This document shows, one piece after another, positions 55,393-64,000 of a stretch of 64,000 nt of DNA (the first letter of the stretch is position 1; each line of letters begins with the position of its first letter). Made by a program: the position numbers and the translations under genes. The notes beneath the pieces were generated by a model. That model saw only the letters and a program-made list of their open reading frames with translations, had not been told where the DNA came from and did no database searches. Origin of the DNA: Paraspadella gotoi (lineage: Eukaryota > Chaetognatha); contig CM119264.1 of the NCBI GenBank assembly GCA_051294375.1, positions 5,651,810-5,715,809 of the forward strand, in the 5' to 3' direction.

Positions 55393-56506
55393 CGCTGAGG
55401 TAACTGGCAATCTAGAACTCGGATTGACGACTTTCTCAACTCATAAGTGCAATAAAACTTATTTTGAGTATTTCGGTTTTGGGTTCATCGGTTTTAGAAG
55501 TAAGCATTATTATTGTATTACTTTTATAATCGCAATAGCTCATCGAAGAAAACCCTCAACCTTCAAAAGTTGTGAAATGCGTCTTAAGAAAAAGACAAAG
55601 ATCCGCAGCGCAGCAATGCTGCGGACGACCCACCAAACCATCCTCCAGCCCCCCCTCTTAACCCGGAGGCTCATTAACTAAAGATATGAAATTGGTACAA
55701 CCAATATATAAATTATCCATTCATTTATTAAATAAGCTACCTTGCCCCTGACTTTGGACAGGCTTTGGTGGTTTAAGGCCTCCATCACTCTTACAAGATA
55801 ATTACATAGCAGGTCCCTGCAAGCTTTCAATCAAGACTCTCTCACAGTCCCGTTTATTCACTCCCAGAGTACCTGGCTTCCCTATCAATGAAGTGGTATA
55901 ATATTTCAAAGAATGTTAATGAACATGTAGTCGGGCATTGCCTAGGTTCACTCCGCCTATAAGCATGACACCTTCAGTCGTGACCCGGTGGCTCATTGGT
56001 ACCGGGTTCAATCCCAACCCGGTACCTACCCTGCGGGAAGTGTGAGGACGGCCGTAAGCCGCCTTGAGGGCGTGGAAAACCCTCAAGCCTGGTTCCAAGC
56101 CCAGGACCCGTTCTATGGCTGCTAGAGGGGGTTTAAAAAATTGCATTATCCACAAACACATGGTTCCGGAGTTTTACTTTATCTACGCCTAAATGTGTTT
56201 ATTGAATGTTTATAAAATACTTAAATTAAACTAAGTACACGTTGTACAAACTATAACTGTCGGTGACCTTACCTTTGGTTTGAGACCTTTGGAGTTGATT
56301 CGAGCCACGGGGCGGGTGAACATACTCATGGTGCTCTGAAAAATAATAGGCAGTGAGTTTAACTGTCTTTCGTGTCATAACTAAATAAACTGAGATGAAA
56401 ACAAAAAAAAAGGAAAAAAAGAAAGAAAGAAAGAGATAAAAAGACAGTAAGTCACCTGTTTTTTCTCAATGATTTTGACTTCGTCCGATTTGTTTCCGCT
56501 AAACAT
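51707..56506 (-). CDS. CCT/PF2-like domain protein, WNK-related, no kinase domain (five exons)
   Basis: Join 56506-56456, 56335-56273, 54057-53947, 53407-52703, 52636-51707 on the minus strand. All four introns are GT-AG and phase 0, giving 619 residues ending in TGA. Residues about 39-110 fit the OSR1_C/CCT fold: a beta stretch ending VRCRLDNGRGKNIDFKFD, then two helices with a central VGLLADEQ, as in WNK and SPAK/OSR1 C-terminal domains. Residues 308-311 form RFQV, an RFxV motif of the type CCT domains bind; it is created across the exon 4-5 junction. KSVKF (261-265) and KVSF (545-548) resemble RVxF PP1-docking motifs. Residues about 440-474 form a charged coiled coil (EEIERIIARQEREMDELRQK). 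The rest is Ser/Pro/Thr- and Asn-rich and probably disordered. By analogy it would act in WNK-SPAK/OSR1 ion-transport signalling as an adaptor; that is inference. The start rests on a CpG- and CCAAT-containing upstream region, but exon 1 could be internal to a longer WNK gene. Splice model solid from exon 3 on, start less so. Confidence 0.7.
52703..53407 (-). CDS. Coding exon 4: helical half of the CCT-like domain and linker
   Basis: 235 codons. The first 35 (VITITDKLLTVGLLADEQ onward, to VVRIG) complete the CCT-like domain. A Ser/Thr/Pro-rich linker follows, then KSVKF and basophilic phosphosite-like RRSASF, ending KGRFQ at donor CAG-GTTTGT. Confidence 0.82.
53416..53481. repeat. 22-bp minisatellite, three copies, next to the exon 4 acceptor
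   Basis: GTGATGGAAAGGGGGTGATGGA three times, the last with two changes. On the gene strand it supplies the polypyrimidine tract immediately before the exon 4 acceptor. Confidence 0.93.
53520..53880. other. Intron 3 insert-like stretch, unassigned
   Basis: Composition differs from the rest of the intron: a GC-rich part (GGGGCAGCCCCCGGCGGCGG near 53580) then AT-rich sequence with a 76-codon plus-strand frame (53647-53877) of unknown identity. It could be a fragment of a mobile element. Confidence 0.35.
53947..54057 (-). CDS. Coding exon 3: beta half of the CCT-like domain
   Basis: Thirty-seven codons from VSILSIDVEALDVIVRC to FDAYKDE, between acceptor CACCAG and donor GAG-GTGAGG. The IDFKFD pattern corresponds to the I-x-F-x-F-D/E strand of WNK and OSR1 CCT domains. 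Confidence 0.8.
54080..54215. repeat. Purine-rich imperfect repeat in intron 2
   Basis: GGGACAAAAGGGAAGGGGGAC-type units of about 32 bp. On the gene strand they form a long pyrimidine tract upstream of the exon 3 acceptor. Confidence 0.8.
54240..55316. other. Intron 2, AT-rich, no further exon seen
   Basis: Contains (CATA)n at 54339-54360 and otherwise unremarkable AT-rich sequence. Confidence 0.5.
55317..55387. repeat. (GA)n microsatellite in intron 2
   Basis: About 35 uninterrupted GA dinucleotides. Confidence 0.98.
55683..55908 (+). repeat. Dispersed 220-bp repeat family, full copy 2 (in intron 2)
   Basis: Matches 42500-42717, with a small insertion CCATCACTC near 55781. It starts at an ATTGGT-ACA-ACCAAT hairpin. 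Lies in intron 2, opposite to the gene strand. Confidence 0.88.
55975..56150 (+). repeat. tRNA-derived SINE-like element in intron 2
   Basis: A-box-like TGGCTCATTGG at 55989-55999 and B box GGTTCAATCCC at 56005-56015. The boxes are much closer than in a tRNA, so the anticodon region is deleted. A non-tRNA body follows (GAGGACGGCCGTAAGCCGCC, then GCCCAGGACCCGTTC) and an A-rich end. A different family from 26357-26410. Confidence 0.55.
56273..56335 (-). CDS. Coding exon 2 of the CCT-domain gene
   Basis: Twenty-one codons beginning STMSMFTRPVARINSK, between acceptor TTTTTCAG and donor AAG-GTAAGG. It joins exons 1 and 3 in phase 0. It contains its own Met-rich start (MSM), an alternative initiation point. 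Confidence 0.65.
56456..56506 (-). CDS. Coding exon 1 of the CCT-domain gene
   Basis: Seventeen codons, MFSGNKSDEVKIIEKKQ, ending CAG before donor GTGACT. The frame is also open upstream of the ATG (FAQK), so an internal exon using a weak acceptor cannot be excluded. Confidence 0.55.
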
Positions 56507-56599
56507 TTTTTGGGCGAAACTTTTTGGAATTCGAAGGCGAAAAAAAAAAGGTGATAAAGAAAATCCCTTTTTGTTGTTGTCGTTGTTATTGTCGTCCTA

Positions 56600-56725
56600 G
56601 TTTTTTTTCCCTTCACCGTTTAAATCGCGCCATTTGGCATGAAACCAATTCCTTTGTTTTTATCGTCCTCGTCGTTTGCTGGCGACGGGAGCGGCGGCTG
56701 CGGCGGCTGCGGCGGCAGCTCCCCT
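56600..56725 (-). promoter_or_regulatory. Candidate promoter of the CCT-domain gene
   Basis: About 100-200 bp upstream of the exon 1 ATG on the minus strand: an E2F-like TGGCGCGA (plus TCGCGCCA, 56625-56632), an inverted CCAAT box (plus CCAAT, 56645-56649), and CpG-rich GGCGGCTGC repeats at 56690-56722. No TATA box seen. Confidence 0.35.
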
Positions 56726-56889
56726 CTCTTTGATTTCACGGGGTTATGTGGAGCTGTGTCTGGGAATCACCCGTGACTCCGATCTATTCTTTTGACGTCG
56801 GTGGAGGCGCTGACATCGACGATGGCGGTACCGCTGTGGTTACCGCAAATCAGGTCGAGAGTTTGCGGCGTGGGTCCACGGTGGCGCGG

Positions 56890-56927
56890 ATAATCTTTGA
56901 CGCAAAGATAATCTTTGACGCAAAGAT
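56890..56927. repeat. 18-bp tandem pair with hairpin-forming halves
   Basis: ATAATCTTTGACGCAAAG occurs twice head to tail. Each unit contains ATCTTTG-ACG-CAAAGAT, a 7-bp-stem hairpin. Confidence 0.88.
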
Positions 56928-57013
56928 CTTTTATATTTTTAGTTTTGTCGAAATCGAAAGAAAATTGGATTCGTTTGTGACGAAATAGAGGATTAGCAGA
57001 TCGATTTTCGATC

Positions 57014-57829
<816 letters not shown>

Positions 57830-57833
57830 GTCG

Positions 57834-57865
<32 letters not shown>

Positions 57866-57866
57866 T

Positions 57867-57916
<50 letters not shown>

Positions 57917-57917
57917 T
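57830..57917. repeat. (GTC)n microsatellite
   Basis: About 29 GTC triplets with two interruptions. Confidence 0.97.
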
Positions 57918-57967
57918 TCCGTTTCGAAACCGAAGAGAGAAAAAAAAGAAAACCCCCAGTGAACGGA

Positions 57968-58020
57968 GTTAATTGTCGCGTTAATTGTCGCGTTAATTGT
58001 CGAGTTAATCGTTGAGCTAA
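57968..58020. repeat. 12-bp tandem repeat
   Basis: GTTAATTGTCGC in about four degrading copies. Confidence 0.9.
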
Positions 58021-58240
58021 TTTAGCGACGCGACTCACCAAATCCAAAACCGCGAAATAAAAGAGCAAAAAACCCGGATTTTTTTGGGGGGGAAGGAAAA
58101 AAAATCGAAATTGAGGGCAAAAATTAAAAGGAAAAGAAAAGGAGACAAAAAGGGAAAAAAGAAAGATAAAAAAAATTATCGAAATTAACTTAACTTTCTA
58201 TTGAATTCTTAGAATAACTATTTAATTTGAGATAAAAAAC

Positions 58241-58278
58241 CAGACATGTTTCGACTCTGTTTCGAGTCTTCATCAGCC
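58241..58278 (-). repeat. Penelope/hammerhead-ribozyme-like motif
   Basis: On the minus strand: CTGATGA, an extra A, a GACTC/GAGTC hairpin, GAAAC, then ATGTC with a palindromic ACATGT. CUGAUGA, stem II and GAAA are the conserved hammerhead core, and this arrangement is typical of hammerhead motifs in Penelope-like element repeats. The extra A and a poorly pairing stem I suggest it is degenerate. Confidence 0.5.
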
Positions 58279-58666
58279 GCATATTGTCTACTTATAAATA
58301 AACTAACACTATATTGTGTTATTTCAGTTGTTATTATAGTCCTATGTGTCGTTGTTGATATTTTACGGCCCAGGACTTCGCTAATGCGGCGCTAACAGTA
58401 GGAGAGGAAGCGTTGACCGCAAAAAGGGGGAGGGTTGCAGCGGCTGCTGCGGAAGCGGCTGGCGGGCGGCAGCAGGAGCGCGCCTGCCATTGGACGGCGC
58501 GCATCGTTTCCCCCCCCTTTGGCCCCTGGGCTTTGCCCCTTGGGGCCCGGTTTTTTTTTTTCCCCCAAAAAAATTTTTTTTCTGCTTGACCCACTTTTTC
58601 CTGGACGCATCCGCCGCCATAGAATTCGTTCCGCCTCCTTGTTGTCTGACGCCAAGGCAAAACACA
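58279..58666. other. Non-coding stretch, GC-rich core
   Basis: GCAGCGGCTGCTGCGGAAGC-type sequence near 58435, then C- and T-runs near 58508-58580. No domain in any frame. Confidence 0.5.
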
Positions 58667-58716
<50 letters not shown>

Positions 58717-58717
58717 T

Positions 58718-58748
<31 letters not shown>

Positions 58749-58750
58749 TC
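58667..58750. repeat. (CT)n microsatellite
   Basis: CT repeats with TTCTC and CCTC interruptions. Confidence 0.95.
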
Positions 58751-59635
58751 GTTCCCTCTCTTTCTTACCCATTCTGCATTTCAAATTTTTTAACCAAATG
58801 ATTTTAAATAAAGGAATCTACGTTCATCATTTCATCCCATTTAATATTAATGTTTTAATGTTTTAATATTCGAAAAGGATTATCATAGGGTTTAAAAAGC
58901 AAAGAAGACTCAATCAAGACATACATTTGAAAAAAGTTTTATTTATTTTTTTTTTTAGGAATTCAATTAATTCACTGTCAAAATCTGTCACATACATATC
59001 TTTTTCTCCTTTTCTCTTCTCTTCCTTCACTTTTGACTGAAAATCCTTTTTCCAATTTCTGCCCTCCCACAAAACAACAACAACGACAACAACGACCAAA
59101 ATGATTTTCCACTCGAGGTTGGGCGACTTTGAAGAAACACTTTGTTTGCTTCCCATGTTTTGAAAAAAGACACAATTCGTATACTGTGTTTTTTTTTAAC
59201 TTTTTTTTCTTTCAGCAAGTAAGCTAAATTAATTTTTCAACCACCAAGCGACTAAAGTCTCAAAATAGTAACAAAATAATTAAGTTTGTATGGTATGGTC
59301 AGGAATAAAAAAATGTAGAAAAGTGTTTTTTTTTATAGTTTTAAGAAAGTATAAAAAAGAATTCTTATATATTTTTAACATTTCTAATTTTAGATTTTGG
59401 ACCAAAGAAGATTAACTGGAATTATTTATTTTTCGATATTGAATTCGGATTCAAAAAAACCTTCTTAGAATTCCTTATGTTGTTTATTCTTTTAAAAAAT
59501 ATTAAAAAAAATAAATATAAAAGATTCAAATCCTCTTTTTCCCGGAAACCAACAGATTAATCTCGGACTCCCGGTTTAAGTCCACGTGTTGAGCTTAAGA
59601 CCTCGAAAGGTCAACTCCCAAATTCATCCTTCTTC
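58751..59635. other. AT-rich non-coding stretch
   Basis: No supported gene. CAACAACAACGACAAC triplets lie near 59076. Confidence 0.5.
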
Positions 59636-59639
59636 AGTC

Positions 59640-59725
59640 CTGACTCCTCACTCCTCACTCCTCACTCCTCACTCCTCACTCCTCACTCCTCACTCCTGAC
59701 TCCTCACTCCTCATTTCTCACCAAG
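59640..59725. repeat. 7-bp tandem repeat
   Basis: About ten copies of CACTCCT, with a CTGACTCCT variant at each end. Confidence 0.95.
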
Positions 59726-59829
59726 TCCTCACCCACTTTGACTTTTTTCCAATGGTTGCGCTTATCTCACTTTCACCGGAACTGTCTCTTCTGTCTGTTC
59801 TACTTTTCGCTTTTTTCCACAACCCTGGG

Positions 59830-60120
59830 ACAAACTCCAGCTCCATCTTTTTCCCTATCTCTAATCCCATCTCCCATTCCATCTCTATCTGTCACCCAAT
59901 GTCCAACGCCATCTCGCACCCAATAGCCCCCCCCCATCTCTAACCCCATCTCTCTTTCCTCTTTAACGCCATCTTCCTCTTCTTCTTCTCCATCTCTTGC
60001 GCCATCTTTTTTTCATCTACAACCACAACGTTAACCCAATCTCCTAACACATCTCTAACCCCATTTCTCCCTCATCTCTCACCCCAGATTTCACACCATC
60101 TTCTTCCCCCATCTCTCTCC
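59830..60120. repeat. CCATCTC-rich low-complexity stretch
   Basis: CCATCTC/CCCATCTCT words recur about fifteen times at irregular spacing. Confidence 0.8.
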
Positions 60121-60233
60121 CACCCACAGAGACTAGGAGGCAACGGAAAAAAAACCGAAAAAATGAGATTTTTTTTTCTGTTTTCTTTTTTGTTTTTGCC
60201 CTTTTTTTTCGACCTCTTCTCTTGGCTCGAGGC

Positions 60234-60235
<2 letters not shown>

Positions 60236-60285
<50 letters not shown>
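60236..60285. repeat. (CT)n microsatellite
   Basis: About 25 CT dinucleotides. Confidence 0.97.
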
Positions 60286-60290
<5 letters not shown>

Positions 60291-60680
60291 CCTTATGAAA
60301 GGGGTTTTCCTTAAAATGGCGTCAAATTCCACGATAAAGAAATGTAGAGCGGCTTCTCCTTCTCTCTGGTGGGCGTTTGCGAAATTAAAAAAAAATTTAA
60401 AAAAAAGCTGCCTTCAAAAGCCACGGGTAAAAAGCATAACAAAACTGAGGCTTGAGCATCTAACTAAAAAAACTTCCTGGACTAAGATTCAAACTAAAAA
60501 GCTTTTTACTGAAAGTTAAACTAAAAAGCCACTGCTGAAAGCTTCTGTTAAAAGTGTCATGTTTCTTTAATAAAAAGAAACTTTTATAAAAGAGAGTATA
60601 AAGATCCTTCGTAGGTTTTAAGTACAACGGAGTTTTTTTTGTTTTTTTTTTTTTGCCTCTCTTAGCCGAGGTTTTTGCCG
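60286..60680. other. AT-rich non-coding stretch with an AAAGC/AAAAAGC theme
   Basis: CTAAAAAG(C)-type words recur between 60400 and 60540. The 118-codon frame ending at 60519 is CT-tract-derived at its start and shows no domain. Confidence 0.45.
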
Positions 60681-60695
60681 TCCCGAGCCCCCGTC

Positions 60696-60737
60696 ATGCT
60701 ACGGAGCGCTGCGCGGCGCTCCGCGGCGCTGCGCCGA
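60696..60737. repeat. GC-rich double hairpin
   Basis: GGAGCGC pairs with GCGCTCC across a 6-base loop, directly followed by GGCGC-T-GCGCC. GC-rich against an AT-rich background. Confidence 0.8.
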
Positions 60738-60799
60738 GTTTAGCGATATTTCACCAACGGCGAAAATCTGTTGCGTGGTGAGTAATTATTCATAGTCAA

Positions 60800-60837
<38 letters not shown>

Positions 60838-60838
60838 C
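60800..60838. repeat. (GTC)n microsatellite
   Basis: Thirteen GTC triplets. Confidence 0.96.
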
Positions 60839-60959
60839 TCGCTTCAGACTCCGCAAATCCCAGGGGCGAAGCGATGGAGGGCGAAAAGTGGGTGTGTCTG
60901 AGGACAGGGAATTGGCACTGAATATGAGAGACGGATTTTTTTTTATATAGAGACTCTCT

Positions 60960-61219
60960 CTCATTTTTTACTCCTTTTTAATCTTTCTCTCCTTTTTTTT
61001 TATATTTCTGGTTTTTTTTCTTTTTTGTCTTTATTTCTTTCTTTTTCTCTTTCTGTCTCTTCTTTCCTTCTTTCTCATCTTTTTTATTTTATCTTTCTGT
61101 TTTTTTTTTCTTTTTTCCTTCTCTCCTTCCCAATTACTCGCTCTCTCTCATTTATTCAAAACACTTACTGCCTTCTCAGCCTTCTTCCTCTCCCTCTCTT
61201 GGCCCCCTCTCTCTCTCTC

Positions 61220-61263
<44 letters not shown>

Positions 61264-61300
61264 TCTCTCTCTCTCTCATTCCTCTCCCTCTCCCCATTTA
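60960..61300. repeat. T-rich then (CT)n low-complexity stretch
   Basis: TTTTTCTTTC-type sequence leads into CT repeats at about 61200-61280. Confidence 0.85.
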
Positions 61301-61482
61301 TCTTCCCTCTCTCGTTTTCAATTCATTTTTTTGCTAAGCGGATCTTTTTTTTTTCTCAAATAAAAAACTGGTATTTCAAGGTGTTATGATAATCGGACTA
61401 AAAATTACTGAGTAATGGAATTCATGATGAGGGGAAAAAAATGATAATAAAGAGAAGTGTTTCAACTCATCTTGGTTGGGTA

Positions 61483-61630
61483 TATGGCGTTGGGCGTTGG
61501 GCATAGGGCGTTGGGCGTTGAGCGTTGGGTAATGGGCGTTGGGTATTGGGCGTTGGGTATTGGGCCTTGAGTATTGGGCCTTGGGTATTGGGCCTTGGGT
61601 ATAGGGCGTTGGGTATTGAACGATGGGTAT
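61483..61630. repeat. Decamer-type minisatellite
   Basis: Units of GGGCGTTGGGTATT and shortened GGGCGTT, GGGCCTT forms, about ten to fifteen copies. Confidence 0.9.
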
Positions 61631-61703
61631 TTAGATAAGGTCGGCTCTTCTTCCTTTCTCGGTCATCTTTTCCAAAAGCGCTCCATTTTTAGATTTGAAG
61701 ATT

Positions 61704-61826
61704 CGGTTAGAGAGGGTAAGGATAAGGTTGGGGATTAGAGTTAAGTTAGGGACTTAGTTATGGATAAGGGTTAAGAATTACTTTTAGGGATTAGGGTTAA
61801 TGATTTGGGTTAGAGATTAGGATATG
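61704..61826. repeat. Degenerate telomere-like TTAGGG/GGTTAG run
   Basis: Repeated GGTTAGAG, GGATTAG, TTAGGGATTAGGGTTAATG words, similar in type to the CCCTAA-strand run at 38630-38701 but on the opposite strand. Confidence 0.5.
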
Positions 61827-62259
61827 GTACACGGGAAGAGTATTAAAGTTATTAGAAATAAGGAACAGAAACGAGGCGCTTTCGTAAAAAAGTGCCCTAA
61901 AATCTCAGGTCTGTCTGTCCACTGATAAATACATAGTAATTTGCCTTCGTATAAGGTAAGGTATATTGGGCGTAGAGTAAGGTCGTCACGCTGGAGGCCG
62001 AGCGGGGGAGGCGGAGGGGGGGAAATAAGTGGATTCGGGCGCCAAGGTGGTTTTAGTTGTTGAGGAAGAGGAGGAGGAGGAAGGGGAGGAAGAAAAAAAA
62101 GAGGAGGAAAAGTAGGGCGAGGAATTAAAATTACAACCGCGAAGAGAGAGAAAAAAAAAAGTGTTGTGCGGCGAAAGACGAAGGGTCGAAGTCTGAGTTC
62201 AAGGAAATTAGTCTCTAGACTTTACATGATTTCCGAGAAAAGCTCGGTACAGTTTCTTT
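61827..62259. other. Non-coding stretch
   Basis: Mixed sequence with a GAGGAGGAGG-rich run near 62065-62115. No supported gene. Confidence 0.5.
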
Positions 62260-62440
62260 GAAAAACGGGGAGGGAAAAGGGAGAGAAGAGAGACTGGGAG
62301 AAAGGAGCAAAGGGAGACCGGGAGAAAAGGAGAAAGGAAAAATGAGGAAAGGGAGAAAGGAAAAAAGGAGAATGGAAGAAATTAAAAGGGTAGAAAGGAA
62401 AAAGGAGGAAATAGAGAACGACGATAAAGGAGAGAATTCA
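62260..62440. repeat. Purine-only low-complexity stretch
   Basis: GGGAGAAAGGA-type units, almost pure purine. Confidence 0.85.
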
Positions 62441-63498
<1,058 letters not shown>

Positions 63499-63541
<43 letters not shown>

Positions 63542-63566
63542 AAAAAGGAAAGAAGAAGAAAAGAAA

Positions 63567-63597
<31 letters not shown>

Positions 63598-63650
63598 AGA
63601 AAGAAAGAAAGAAAGAAAGAAAGAAAAGATAGAAGAAAGAAAGAAAGAAA

Positions 63651-63695
<45 letters not shown>

Positions 63696-63708
63696 AAAAA
63701 AAAGAAAA
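63499..63708. repeat. (GAAA)n microsatellite
   Basis: GAAA tetramers with GAAGAA interruptions over about 210 bp. The KKER/FLSF-repeat frames are translations of this tract. Confidence 0.98.
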
Positions 63709-63785
63709 AGTAAAAACGAGAAAAACGCCAAGTTGGCCTGGGAGTAAAAAAAAGAGAAAAAGAAGAAAGTGCAGACCGAGTTTGT

Positions 63786-63876
63786 GACGACGACGACGAC
63801 AGACGACGACGACGACGAAAACGACGACGACGACGACGATGAAGAGACGACGACAACGATGAAGACGACGACGACA
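63786..63876. repeat. (GAC)n triplet region
   Basis: GAC triplets with AGAC, GAAAAC and GATGAA interruptions. Confidence 0.95.
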
Positions 63877-64000
63877 AAATCGAGAGAAAAGATGCGGACT
63901 GCAAATCTACTCTCCTCCTCGGTTGTAAAACATTTTCTTTTTCTCCAGATTTTCGCGATGAAAACAATGAATATGAGAGAGAGAGAGAGTGAGGAGAGAG

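Overview
This is a eukaryotic, almost certainly invertebrate-animal, nuclear window with very few genes. The grounds are GT-AG introns in the one convincing gene, a long degenerate satellite array, tRNA-derived SINE-like elements, a Penelope/hammerhead-like motif, and extreme microsatellite content: (GA)n, (GAC)n, (GGTC)n, (GAAA)n, (ATG)n and (TAAAA)n. I cannot name the species. Nothing looks prokaryotic (no operons, CRISPR arrays or insertion sequences).

Layout. 1-3.5 kb is microsatellites and short minisatellites. 3.5-16.8 kb is one satellite array (monomer about 520-550 bp, built internally from about 48-bp sub-repeats), interrupted near 5.6-5.9 kb by a GC-rich dispersed repeat. 16.8-20.2 kb is a duplicated CT-rich block with an embedded 130-bp minisatellite. 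20.2-24.3 kb is ordinary-looking non-coding sequence. 24.3-32.0 kb is a repeat complex: two earlier blocks recur in swapped order, (GGTC)n tracts, an approximately 0.8-kb direct repeat, and an inverted repeat with about 2.1-kb arms. 32-51 kb is mostly non-coding with gaps, a 0.9-kb tandem duplication around a 25-N gap, minisatellites (31, 20 and 73 bp) and three promoter-like patches (near 36.0, 47.1 and 48.0 kb). 56.5-51.7 kb on the minus strand carries the one gene I can support. 57-64 kb is microsatellite-rich non-coding sequence.

The gene has five coding exons, all introns phase 0, and predicts a 619-residue protein. It starts with a CCT/PF2-like (OSR1_C-type) domain of the kind found in WNK and SPAK/OSR1 kinases, and also carries an RFxV motif (the ligand class bound by CCT domains), two RVxF-like PP1-docking motifs and a coiled coil. 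No kinase domain is visible in the window. It is either a kinase-less WNK-like adaptor or an alternative-promoter/C-terminal part of a WNK gene.

Caution. Five gaps are exactly 25 N, and several duplicated blocks abut them with indel-rich differences between copies. Much of the apparent duplication and satellite degeneracy may come from unpolished long-read gap filling. Most long open frames here are translations of simple repeats and are not annotated as genes.
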